Origin: a virus
IMG/VR virus record: IMGVR_UViG_3300044631_002598
Span: 1 to 26,293 of that record
Length of the DNA: 26,293 nucleotides
Direction: 5' to 3' (one strand)
Position numbers and translations under genes: made by a program. The notes under the pieces are model-generated. The model made no database searches. It saw only the letters and a program-made list of their open reading frames with translations, and was not told the origin of the DNA. Below, one piece after another: positions 1 through 6,784 of the stretch; position 1 is the first letter of the stretch; each line of letters starts with the position of its first letter.

Positions 1-432
1 CAATGGGCAGACCCTTATGGAATATTCGAAGGAGTGTATGGCTTAATAAAATCAGCCGACGAAGATTTTTCTTTAGAAGACGTAGCTACAATAGCTAGTG
101 TAACTAATACAACTATTACGCTGAATAAAACTCTTACTGGAGCCTCCGCAGACGATGATTTATGGATTTTGTATAAAGTATCCAAGTATATACTTATAAC
201 AAATGAAGGAGAAGGTTCTTTAATATCAGATATAGGAGATATGGCTATCAGTGCCCTGGCTAACGGAGATGGATGTAGTAATGAAAAATCTCTTCAACTT
301 TTATCCAGATTAATGTTAAAGCATGCTTCTCAAATAGCTTTCTCCTGTGCAAATTATTCTAAAGCTCATAATGCAGCTGTTTTATTGGCATCTAAAAGCT
401 CATCTGTAAATTGTACTACCTGTGGCAGTTAA
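1..432 (+). CDS. Unknown late protein, 5' end outside the window
   Basis: The reading frame is open from base 1 (beginning QWADPYGIFEG), so the gene very probably starts before the window; a GTG at 34 is in frame but need not be the start. The visible part is about 143 codons. It has a beta-rich, Thr/Ser/Asn-rich first half (around TNTTITLNKTLTG) followed by a more helical segment with scattered cysteines, and ends in NCTTCGS. I do not recognise the family. Its position directly before a fibre-like gene and the lysis genes suggests a virion or tail-associated protein, which is inference. The C-terminal NCTTCG is repeated, in protein and nearly in DNA, at the start of the fibre gene at 726. 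Confidence 0.7.
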   Translation, partial: QWADPYGIFEGVYGLIKSADEDFSLEDVATIASVTNTTITLNKTLTGASADDDLWILYKVSKYILITNEGEGSLISDIGDMAISALANGDGCSNEKSLQLLSRLMLKHASQIAFSCANYSKAHNAAVLLASKSSSVNCTTCGS

Positions 433-733
433 CTTGTACGATATCACTACTTTAAGCCCCTCCATTACTAAAGATGAAGTTTGTAAAACTATTTCTGGTA
501 TAAGAGCTGGTATTATGGAAGGAACTTTAGCCATGGCCTACAATGACTTGTACAAAACAATTCCCAATCCTTGTTTACCGAGCAACGCTTTAGGAGTGCA
601 CTGTTTATTGCTGTACTGGTATGCTTTGGAAAATTTCTCCTTTACTGAAAGTAATTTCTTAACTGAAGTTCAGCTTAATGCCATTTTGGTACTATCTGAA
701 CAAATCTCTAAAAAATGTTGTTGTAATGGCTAA
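422..733 (+). CDS. Small Cys-rich protein of unknown function
   Basis: A 103-residue protein starting with GTG inside the end of the preceding gene (11-nt overlap) and ending inside the start of the fibre gene, so the three are probably translated together. It is mostly helical, with a hydrophobic segment around residues 55-72 (CLLLYWYALENFSF) and a Cys-rich C-terminus (KKCCCNG). No family is recognised. The GTG start is the only upstream choice; a later ATG at about 516 would remove a third of the protein. Its place among tail genes suggests a small structural or assembly protein, but nothing in the sequence proves it. Confidence 0.65.
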   Translation: MAVNLYDITTLSPSITKDEVCKTISGIRAGIMEGTLAMAYNDLYKTIPNPCLPSNALGVHCLLLYWYALENFSFTESNFLTEVQLNAILVLSEQISKKCCCNG

Positions 734-2048
734 CTGTACTACTTGTGGAGGAACTGTAAGCAATCCTTTCGATTTATCTCAAACATCGACAGATAGTTGT
801 CAGTGTAATGTTTATGGCTTAGTTCCAGAACAAAGTAAAAATACAAACGGTTGTTGTGTAGTATCAGTTAATGGAAAAACTGGAAAAGTAGTACTTACAA
901 TCAATGACATAGATTTAGGAGACAACGTATTTTATAGTAATACATTAGTTTATAATGCATTAAGTGGGATAGCTCCTGTTTCATTTAATTCTTTAAATGG
1001 GCAAATAAGTCACAATAATTCAGGAGTTTCAGCAGGAACTTATGGAAATTCTTCAGAATATCCTATTATAACTGTAAATGCTACAGGACATATTACAGCA
1101 GTTACTATGCAGAGTGTTTCAGCTCTTTCTTTGGGACCAGATCTTACAGCTATAGAAGCATTGTCTGGTACAGGAATAGCTGTTAGAAGTGCTAGTAATA
1201 CCTGGGTATTAAGATCTTTAGCCGGTACATCCGGTAGAATAGCTGTTACAAATCCTGCAGGAATAGCTGGAAATCCTACCTTTGATTTAGTAGCTACTGG
1301 CGTAAGTGCCGGAGTTTACGGCAACCTTGCGTCTTATCCTGTCTTAACAATAGATGCTTATGGAAGAATTACAAGTGCTTCCGTAAATCCTATACCTCCA
1401 GCAGTTATTCCAGCACATACGCACAGTGTAGGAGATTTGTCCAATGCTGATGCATCTTGTGATACTCAAACTGTAGCAGAAGATGGAAAATGTTTGATTT
1501 GGGAAAATCCTAATTGGGTACCATCAAACAATAAGTACGTTTATGAGTTTGAAACTTTTACTCCTACAACAAACATTTTTATTTGTACAGGTAATGCAGA
1601 CATAGATGTAGATGAAATGGAAGATCCAATCAACAAATTACAGCGTTGGAAAGATCATAACAATAAAGCTATGGTACATTGTGATGTAGCTTTATACGTA
1701 GCTTATAGTACTATATCAGTAGATCTTGGAACTAGTGGTTCTACAAAAAGTTTAGTAGAAAAGTTTATTGGAACTGTTCCAAGTGGTTTTGAACCTATTC
1801 ATACTGTTAACTTACCATGTAGTGCAGTATTCTCAGCCACTAGATACTGGAATACCGGACATACAGTTCAATTTGCAGCTTACTGTTTGATGTACAATCT
1901 AGGAGTTACAATTTTACCTAACGGTAATGTGTACTTAAATTTCTCACACCATTCAACAGATGCTAGATTTCCTACGCTTTCTGCTGCAGATACAATTATT
2001 TGTCATATACTAGGATCTTATCCTACTAAAACAATTATTCCATCATGA
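726..2048 (+). CDS. Tail fibre-like protein with repeats
   Basis: A 440-residue protein. I choose the ATG at 726 (MANCTTCGG) over one at 678, because the latter would overlap the previous gene by 56 nt in another frame. The N-terminus is Cys-rich (C4, C7, C25, C27, C43, C44). It then has a VVSVNGKTGKVVLT segment (residues 45-58), typical of phage fibre shafts, and two copies of a repeat at about 101-126 and 193-218 with the pattern VSAGxYGN..YPxxTxxAxGxIT. A block between them reads SGTGIAVRSASNTW and NPAGIAGNPTFDL, and HTHSVGDL occurs at 231-238. These patterns are common in phage tail fibres. The C-terminal 170 residues (about 270-440) show no repeat and may be the receptor-binding or trimerisation head (inference). 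Confidence 0.8.
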   Translation: MANCTTCGGTVSNPFDLSQTSTDSCQCNVYGLVPEQSKNTNGCCVVSVNGKTGKVVLTINDIDLGDNVFYSNTLVYNALSGIAPVSFNSLNGQISHNNSGVSAGTYGNSSEYPIITVNATGHITAVTMQSVSALSLGPDLTAIEALSGTGIAVRSASNTWVLRSLAGTSGRIAVTNPAGIAGNPTFDLVATGVSAGVYGNLASYPVLTIDAYGRITSASVNPIPPAVIPAHTHSVGDLSNADASCDTQTVAEDGKCLIWENPNWVPSNNKYVYEFETFTPTTNIFICTGNADIDVDEMEDPINKLQRWKDHNNKAMVHCDVALYVAYSTISVDLGTSGSTKSLVEKFIGTVPSGFEPIHTVNLPCSAVFSATRYWNTGHTVQFAAYCLMYNLGVTILPNGNVYLNFSHHSTDARFPTLSAADTIICHILGSYPTKTIIPS

Positions 2049-2290
2049 TAAAATATTTTTTACAAATTCACATTCCTTACCTCAAAGAAAATATGGAAAC
2101 TATTGCAGCTTTCTCCTCTGGGAGTATTTTAACTTTAGGCTATTGGTTAGCAATAGATCCTACCGCTATAATGGGTAAAATCATTATGAGTGCAGTTTTA
2201 GGACTTGCCGGTGGTCTTGGAGGATTACTTGCAAAAGCAATTTGTAATAAAGTAACAAGATATTTTAAAAACAGAAATAGAAAATCTTAG
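2045..2290 (+). CDS. Small membrane protein, holin candidate
   Basis: An 81-residue protein whose ATG overlaps the fibre gene stop as ATGA. It has two predicted membrane helices: about 19-38 (ending LGYWLAI) and 42-66, a Gly/Ala-rich stretch. A short basic tail follows (TRYFKNRNRKS). Small size, two helices, charged C-terminus and location three genes before an endolysin fit a class II-type holin. The lysozyme has no signal peptide and would need such a partner. There is no sequence motif that proves holin function; a tail-associated membrane protein is the alternative. Confidence 0.6.
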   Translation: MIKYFLQIHIPYLKENMETIAAFSSGSILTLGYWLAIDPTAIMGKIIMSAVLGLAGGLGGLLAKAICNKVTRYFKNRNRKS

Positions 2291-2574
2291 TGGATTCTTT
2301 AACTACTATAGCGGAGGGATGGATTAATTTTGTAAAAGCAGATCATCAAACTAAACAAATGATGAGGGAAAGACTTAAAATTTGTAATTCCTGTCCTTAT
2401 AAACAAGAAATAACTCCTGCAGGTCAAGTACTACTAAAGTTAATTCACTCTTCAGCTAATCTGTTTAAATGTTCTAAATGTAAATGTCCTTTAAGCGCAG
2501 CTACAGCAGCCCCTTCTAAAACATGTCCTATAGGGAAATGGAAAGAATTTGGAAATTCAAATAACTATTATTAA
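2290..2574 (+). CDS. Zinc-ribbon protein
   Basis: A 94-residue protein that begins with GTG overlapping the previous TAG stop (TAGTG). Cysteines are arranged as C32-x2-C35-P, then C61-x2-C64-x-C66-P, then C79-P-I-G-K-W. This is a zinc-ribbon pattern with a closing CPIGKW that I recognise as recurring in small phage proteins of unknown role. The N-terminal 30 residues are helical and charged. It sits between the holin candidate and two unknown genes in the late block. Binding of one zinc ion is inferred from the cysteines; the target is unknown. Confidence 0.65.
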   Translation: MDSLTTIAEGWINFVKADHQTKQMMRERLKICNSCPYKQEITPAGQVLLKLIHSSANLFKCSKCKCPLSAATAAPSKTCPIGKWKEFGNSNNYY

Positions 2575-2583
2575 TTTTATACT

Positions 2584-2889
2584 ATGTCAGTACTTACCGT
2601 AAAAGCTCCTTTCATTATATATGAACCAGATGCATCAGAGCCTGGAGTAGGAAATCCTCTTTTAGTTGAAACCTTGAGAGTACAAAAAATTCATTATTCT
2701 AAAATCTCTGAAGGAAACAATACCCTTGTATGTACTTCTGCAGATAAGATTAAAGAGATTCCTCTCATAACTATTGATCAAATCATAAACAGTTCTGGAG
2801 CTACTCCTATTGAACACGAAGTAGATATCAACGCTGAAGATGCAGTACAAAAATCTATTGCTGTCAGTATTAACACTGAATTCCAATAA
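2584..2889 (+). CDS. Unknown late protein
   Basis: A 101-residue protein with no recognised motif. It is rich in Val, Ile and short beta-like stretches (ITIDQIINSSGA, VDINAEDAVQKSIAVSIN), with no signal peptide or membrane helix. An ATG start follows a 9-nt gap after the zinc-ribbon gene, and the next gene starts 2 nt after the stop. Co-orientation and close packing with fibre and lysis genes suggest a late, possibly virion-associated role. The antisense ORF opposite it has no support. Confidence 0.6.
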   Translation: MSVLTVKAPFIIYEPDASEPGVGNPLLVETLRVQKIHYSKISEGNNTLVCTSADKIKEIPLITIDQIINSSGATPIEHEVDINAEDAVQKSIAVSINTEFQ

Positions 2890-2891
2890 TC

Positions 2892-3236
2892 ATGCAAGTC
2901 AATACCAGAATTCAAGTATACAAAGTAAACGATGAAGTTTTTTTTGGTTTGTGGCCTAAAGATTCTGATGGATATAATCCGTTATCTTTTAAACTTCATA
3001 GACTTTTTGGGCATCATTGTACTGCTGCTACTCAAGGAGGGTATACTTATGCAATGTTACATTTGGTAGTAGAAAATAACCAAGAAGTACACGTACCTCT
3101 TTATATTGTACAATCTCTAAATGGAGTAAGCATTGATTGGCAAAATGTTGAAGACCCTTTAGATTCTTCCTTAGATACTGATGGTACCATTCAAGCTTCA
3201 ATTGTAAACTCAATTAATAGCATCATTAAAGCATAA
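2892..3236 (+). CDS. Unknown late protein
   Basis: A 114-residue protein, soluble in appearance and mixed alpha/beta, with a His-containing segment (LFGHHCTAA) near residue 40. The C-terminal part (VEDPLDSSLDTDGTIQASIVNSINSIIKA) ends in a likely amphipathic helix. I recognise no family. It starts 2 nt after the previous stop and ends 2 nt before the lysozyme start, so it is surely in the same transcript. A role in virion structure or lysis timing is possible but unproven. Confidence 0.6.
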   Translation: MQVNTRIQVYKVNDEVFFGLWPKDSDGYNPLSFKLHRLFGHHCTAATQGGYTYAMLHLVVENNQEVHVPLYIVQSLNGVSIDWQNVEDPLDSSLDTDGTIQASIVNSINSIIKA

Positions 3237-3238
3237 CT

Positions 3239-3784
3239 ATGTACAAACTAAATAAAGCCTCTGAGAATCTTATCAAAAGTTTCGAAAGTTTACACGATGG
3301 TGATCTCTCTGTAGTAGGATTGCAGCCTAAATTAGATCCGGTAGGTATCTGGACAGAAGGATATGGAAGAGCCATGACAGATCCAATAACTAAAGGACAT
3401 TTACGAGGTACTCATAACAAAAAAAGAGCTTATGCTTTAGCTTCTATTAAGACAGAAACAGAAGCTGTAAAAGCTTTAGAAAAAGATGCTTATTTTAAAG
3501 GATACCTTCCAGCAGCTGGCATTCTAGGTCCAAGTATAGACAAATTAAATGACAATCAAAAAGGAGCTTTAGTTTCTTTTGTTTACAACTGTGGAACAGG
3601 ATCTCCCAGGTATAAAATTTTTGCAAACATTAAAGCCTGGCAGAATGGAAAAATGTCAAAAGAAGCACTTATAAAATATTGGGAAAATTCTGTAATACGA
3701 GGAACAATCCACAAGAAAAAAGTAATTCTTCAAGGATTGGTTCGAAGAAGAAAAGCAGAAACTGAATTATTCTTCAAGCCTTAA
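3239..3784 (+). CDS. T4-type lysozyme (endolysin, GH24)
   Basis: A 181-residue muramidase that would cleave the MurNAc-GlcNAc bond of peptidoglycan to release progeny. The catalytic pattern of the T4 lysozyme family is visible: E16 in KSFESLHDG, D33 and T39 in LDPVGIWTEGYGR (same D-x5-T spacing as D20/T26 of T4 lysozyme), followed by the GYGR turn. The later NDNQKGALVSFVYNCGTG segment matches the conserved second half of the family. There is no signal peptide or SAR helix, so export should depend on a holin; the 81-residue membrane protein at 2045 is the obvious partner. It is the last gene of the rightward block, ending just before a strong terminator. Confidence 0.92.
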   Translation: MYKLNKASENLIKSFESLHDGDLSVVGLQPKLDPVGIWTEGYGRAMTDPITKGHLRGTHNKKRAYALASIKTETEAVKALEKDAYFKGYLPAAGILGPSIDKLNDNQKGALVSFVYNCGTGSPRYKIFANIKAWQNGKMSKEALIKYWENSVIRGTIHKKKVILQGLVRRRKAETELFFKP

Positions 3785-3790
3785 AGAAAA

Positions 3791-3821
3791 AAGACCTCCC
3801 AGCTGTTAACTGGGAGGTTTT
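3791..3821. terminator. Bidirectional terminator between convergent blocks
   Basis: Perfect 9-bp inverted repeat ACCTCCCAG (3794-3802) / CTGGGAGGT (3810-3818) with a 7-nt loop, extendable by three weaker pairs. It is followed by TTTT rightwards and by CTTTTTTCTTT leftwards. It sits exactly between the lysozyme stop and the stop of the leftward operon, so it can end both transcripts. Confidence 0.93.
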
Positions 3822-3824
3822 AGT

Positions 3825-4367
3825 TTATACAATTAAAAATTGTTCTTTTGCCGGAGGTTCCATTAATTCTGAATCTGGAGACAAGTGGATATCTAAAGCT
3901 TCTTCTAAATATTCCTTTAAATAAGGAGATTTATCTAAAGCAAGTAATCTATAATCAGTAACTATTTTATCTAGCTTACTGATTCCATCCTTTAATCCAG
4001 ATAGCTTTTTAATAAGATCTTTAGCATAAGGACTCATTTTGCTGTACAAACCTTTTTGAAAAAGTTGTAAATCTTTATTCCATAATTCTGGAATAATAAA
4101 TTCTAAGACTGCTCCTGGAATTCCATACTTTTCCCTCAATCCATCCTTAACATGGAGTGTTGTACAAGTAATTTTGATTTCCATGGGAACTACCTTAATA
4201 TCGTGAACTTGCACAAATACTTTGGATAAGTCTTCTGAAATGTAACAATTCGCAAAGTTTCCTTCGCCAAAATTGAATCTTGAAAGTCCTATAAGAGGAA
4301 GCACAAAAAAAGTACATAAATGTTCTTTCTTCATGATTTCTATTAACTCAGGAAGGGTATTTACCAT
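3825..4367 (-). CDS. Unknown protein at the end of the replication operon
   Basis: A 180-residue protein, last gene of the leftward block. No motif is recognised. It has a hydrophobic stretch near residues 18-28 (CTFFVLPLIGL) too short to be a confident membrane helix, a beta-rich middle (VFVQVHDIKVVPMEIKITCTTL), then a helical lysine-rich C-terminal half. It starts 25 nt after the FEN nuclease stop. It is likely expressed with replication genes, but its role is unknown. Confidence 0.65.
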   Translation of the reverse strand: MVNTLPELIEIMKKEHLCTFFVLPLIGLSRFNFGEGNFANCYISEDLSKVFVQVHDIKVVPMEIKITCTTLHVKDGLREKYGIPGAVLEFIIPELWNKDLQLFQKGLYSKMSPYAKDLIKKLSGLKDGISKLDKIVTDYRLLALDKSPYLKEYLEEALDIHLSPDSELMEPPAKEQFLIV

Positions 4368-4392
4368 GTGTTTAAAATTTGGACAAAAATTA

Positions 4393-5163
4393 CTACATTT
4401 CTAGCAACTCTTCCGGGTGAATTTTAGGAGTAGGTTTGAAAAGGGTACCATTAATCCCTTGTAAAAAAGCTTTAATTCTTTCAGGTTGTTCTGCAAAATC
4501 AATGTTTACAGTTATTTCTGTTTCTGCTTGGATAAGAGGTCCGTAGAAATCTCCAAAAGATTTAAAGTACTGATAACTTACTTTAGAATATAAATCAACA
4601 ATGTCTGTACACTCACTTAAAAGTTTAGTAGCTTTAACTTCTCCCATGCCAGGAATACCTTTAATGTTATCTGAAGTATCTCCACAAAGTAAAAGCATAC
4701 ATTTGTTATAAGCTGCCTCAAACTCAGTCACTGTAACAAATTCTCGTTTTCTGTAATCATAATGAACTCCTTTAATTTGTTTGATGTCTTTATCTGGAGA
4801 ACACAAAGTAAGGTCTAAATCTTCAAAAGGAATACCAAGTACATCATCCGCTTCAAGGCCATGGGATAGCTCATAGAATCCTCCTAATGAAATAAAGTAT
4901 TCTTTAATAGTAGAAGACCATTTAGTTACCCACTCAGGTTTATCAGGTCTGGTTCCTTTGTAAGGAGCAAACCGGTAAACTTCTTCTCTCCAGGAAGGGC
5001 CAGGATCAGAAAAAACTCCTAAATACTGCTCAGCTTTCGTTTGATTGAAGATATCAGCCAATAAAGAATCACAAGCTTGATGTACATAAAATTCTTCAGA
5101 ATCTTTGTGATGGTATGCAATGATATAAATTAAACTATCAGCATCTATAAGAATTGACTTCAT
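4393..5163 (-). CDS. FEN-family 5'-3' exonuclease / RNase H
   Basis: A 256-residue structure-specific nuclease that would remove RNA primers and 5' flaps during lagging-strand synthesis, like T5 D15 or T4 RNase H. The metal-binding acidic residues of the family are visible in order: D7/D9 in LIDADSLIY, E104/D106/D107 in GLEADDVLG, D124/D126 in SPDKD, and D162/D165 in GDTSDNI. The helix-hairpin-helix GIPGMG (169-174) follows. The basic YKGTRPDKPEW (68-78) matches the arch region. It overlaps the upstream nuclease gene by 26 nt. The phage polymerase here lacks a 5'-nuclease domain, so this protein supplies that activity separately. Confidence 0.93.
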   Translation of the reverse strand: MKSILIDADSLIYIIAYHHKDSEEFYVHQACDSLLADIFNQTKAEQYLGVFSDPGPSWREEVYRFAPYKGTRPDKPEWVTKWSSTIKEYFISLGGFYELSHGLEADDVLGIPFEDLDLTLCSPDKDIKQIKGVHYDYRKREFVTVTEFEAAYNKCMLLLCGDTSDNIKGIPGMGEVKATKLLSECTDIVDLYSKVSYQYFKSFGDFYGPLIQAETEITVNIDFAEQPERIKAFLQGINGTLFKPTPKIHPEELLEM

Positions 5164-5551
5164 CTTGAAGAGTTTTTAAGGTTCGTAAAATATTTACAAA
5201 AGCTTCGAAGTCCATATAAACATACTCTCCAGTAACTTTAAAAATAGCTTTCTTTGATTTAGTAACTATTTTCTTAGTTTTACGATGAAGAATTACATTA
5301 GTAATTTGTGGAATTACAGGAAGCTCTTTAAGAAGTTTCTCTAAATCCACATTTCCTGTCAAACATTTACATTGAAAGTTGTAGGGCAATCTGCCATGAA
5401 CTGATTCATCTGCATTTACTAAGTCTACTTTTTGACTATCTCTAAGCCTATTACAAGCTCTGGAAGTAGCAATATTAGGAAAAATCTCTCTTAGTAGTTT
5501 TACAGTATCTCGTTCCCACGAATGTCCTACTGATCTGTTTCTATTACTCAT
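5138..5551 (-). CDS. PD-(D/E)XK nuclease, Holliday-junction-resolvase-like
   Basis: A 137-residue protein with the layout of the restriction-endonuclease fold: E13 in the first helix (GHSWERDTVKLL), D43 in KVDLVN, and the Q60-x-K62 pair in FQCKC, where the usual E-x-K is Q-x-K. The arginine/serine stretch ATSRACNRLRDSQ resembles archaeal-type Hjc and phage resolvases. It would cut branched recombination or replication intermediates before packaging. It lies between rIIB and the FEN nuclease and overlaps the latter. A non-resolvase nuclease of the same fold is the main alternative. Confidence 0.75.
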   Translation of the reverse strand: MSNRNRSVGHSWERDTVKLLREIFPNIATSRACNRLRDSQKVDLVNADESVHGRLPYNFQCKCLTGNVDLEKLLKELPVIPQITNVILHRKTKKIVTKSKKAIFKVTGEYVYMDFEAFVNILRTLKTLQDEVNSYRC

Positions 5552-5574
5552 AGTGTAAAACTATAAAATGTTGA

Positions 5575-5592
5575 GGAAAGTTTTACCTTTCC
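5575..5592 (-). other. Short hairpin between rIIB-like and nuclease genes
   Basis: Inverted repeat GGAAAG (5575-5580) / CTTTCC (5587-5592) with a 6-nt loop, in the 52-nt gap between two leftward genes. Reading leftward, it is followed by an AT-rich but not purely U-rich stretch. It could be a weak terminator, a processing site or chance; it is too short to decide. Confidence 0.35.
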
Positions 5593-5603
5593 CCAATCAT
5601 TTA

Positions 5604-6764
5604 TTAAATGAGATTTTTAGCTTCTTCAGTTTCTTTAGAAGCTTTTTCTTGTACACTAATGGCAGCAGCTAAAACTTCCTGATATTGTTTATCAGTAAAT
5701 TCTTCGTAGCTAGAAGAAGTGTACAAAGATCTGTTTACTCCATTAAAAGTAGAATGTACAAAATACTGTTTTACAGTCATTGCTCCGTCCTGGTGCATGT
5801 TAATAGAGTGAATGTCTGCCGGGTTTACTAAAATGTTGTGAGTGACAGTTCCTTCTACTTGGTAATTTTCAATGTAAGATAATCCTCCACAATGAAGCCC
5901 TTTGTGACCAGGTGAACTCACTTGATTCCAATTTTCTAGATAGTGTACATGTCCAACTTTAATAATATGACCAACTTTGACATTTCCTCCTAAAGAACTG
6001 CAAACAAATTCATCTCCATTTTTACCCATAATAGCTGGCTGAAATATGCGTTCTTCAGCAAATTCTAATGGGTCAGTATAGGATACTAATCCGGTTTCAG
6101 GATCAACATTTTTAGTCAAAATAGACTTAGATACAACATTATCTTTATCATCTAAAGCATAACGATCAGTGATTTCTCTACTTACTTTGTAGCAATTCAA
6201 GAAACCTTCCTTTGTAATAGCAACCTGGGTAGTAACAGCTAAAGCTCTAGCTACGTCCTCAGATAACTTTTCTTCTTCCATTAAACGTTCTACTTCTTTT
6301 TCGTTAACATAAGGAGCAGAAATATATTCTGCAAACAATTGACCTCTGAGAGAAGTATATGCCGGTCTTCCTGGAATAGGACACAAGAATCTTGCCCAAG
6401 CTTTTAAAAGTGGTTCTACACTCAATTCTTCATCCACAGCCTTCATAATACGAGTAGCAAACTCCAGAGGTAAAGGAATAGAAGATTTGGTACCATCTTT
6501 TAATTTCAAAAAGAATTCGTTTGTAACAGGATTAACAAACAAATGAGGAGTTTTAGACTCAATGATTTCCTTATAACTTTCTTTAGTATAAGGAATGAAA
6601 GAATCAATCAAAACTTTCATTTCTTGCATAGAAGCAATGTCATAAGAGCTTTGTTCAAGTTCTTTCATAGCAGCAAATTTCTCTGCTGTATATGTACAAT
6701 GGTAAGGTTGTCCATTGACTTGACCGGTAATTCGATCATTGACCTTGTTTACTGTAATAAACAT
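5604..6764 (-). CDS. rIIB: rIIB-like protein
   Basis: A 386-residue protein resembling T4 rIIB (312 residues). Matching landmarks are GFLNCYKV (187-194; compare GYFYAYKV in T4), KGLHCGGLSYI (288-298; compare GLHVCSKSYI), ILVNPADIHSI (311-321; compare VHPRDVVSI) and MTVKQYFV (329-336). The N-terminal NGQPYHCTYTAEKF also recalls the T4 pattern. In T4, rIIA and rIIB act together at the membrane to overcome exclusion by a lambda prophage; their biochemistry is unclear. Here the gene follows the rIIA-like gene by 20 nt, so the pair is conserved. It is longer than T4 rIIB, mostly through an acidic helical insert (about 155-175). Confidence 0.82.
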   Translation of the reverse strand: MFITVNKVNDRITGQVNGQPYHCTYTAEKFAAMKELEQSSYDIASMQEMKVLIDSFIPYTKESYKEIIESKTPHLFVNPVTNEFFLKLKDGTKSSIPLPLEFATRIMKAVDEELSVEPLLKAWARFLCPIPGRPAYTSLRGQLFAEYISAPYVNEKEVERLMEEEKLSEDVARALAVTTQVAITKEGFLNCYKVSREITDRYALDDKDNVVSKSILTKNVDPETGLVSYTDPLEFAEERIFQPAIMGKNGDEFVCSSLGGNVKVGHIIKVGHVHYLENWNQVSSPGHKGLHCGGLSYIENYQVEGTVTHNILVNPADIHSINMHQDGAMTVKQYFVHSTFNGVNRSLYTSSSYEEFTDKQYQEVLAAAISVQEKASKETEEAKNLI

Positions 6765-6784
6765 AAATTTTTAAATTTTAAAGG

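Noticed and set aside
678-725. Upstream start for the fibre gene
   Set aside because: It would overlap the preceding gene by 56 nt in another frame; the ATG at 726 overlaps only by 8 nt and begins with a Cys motif matched in the neighbouring gene.
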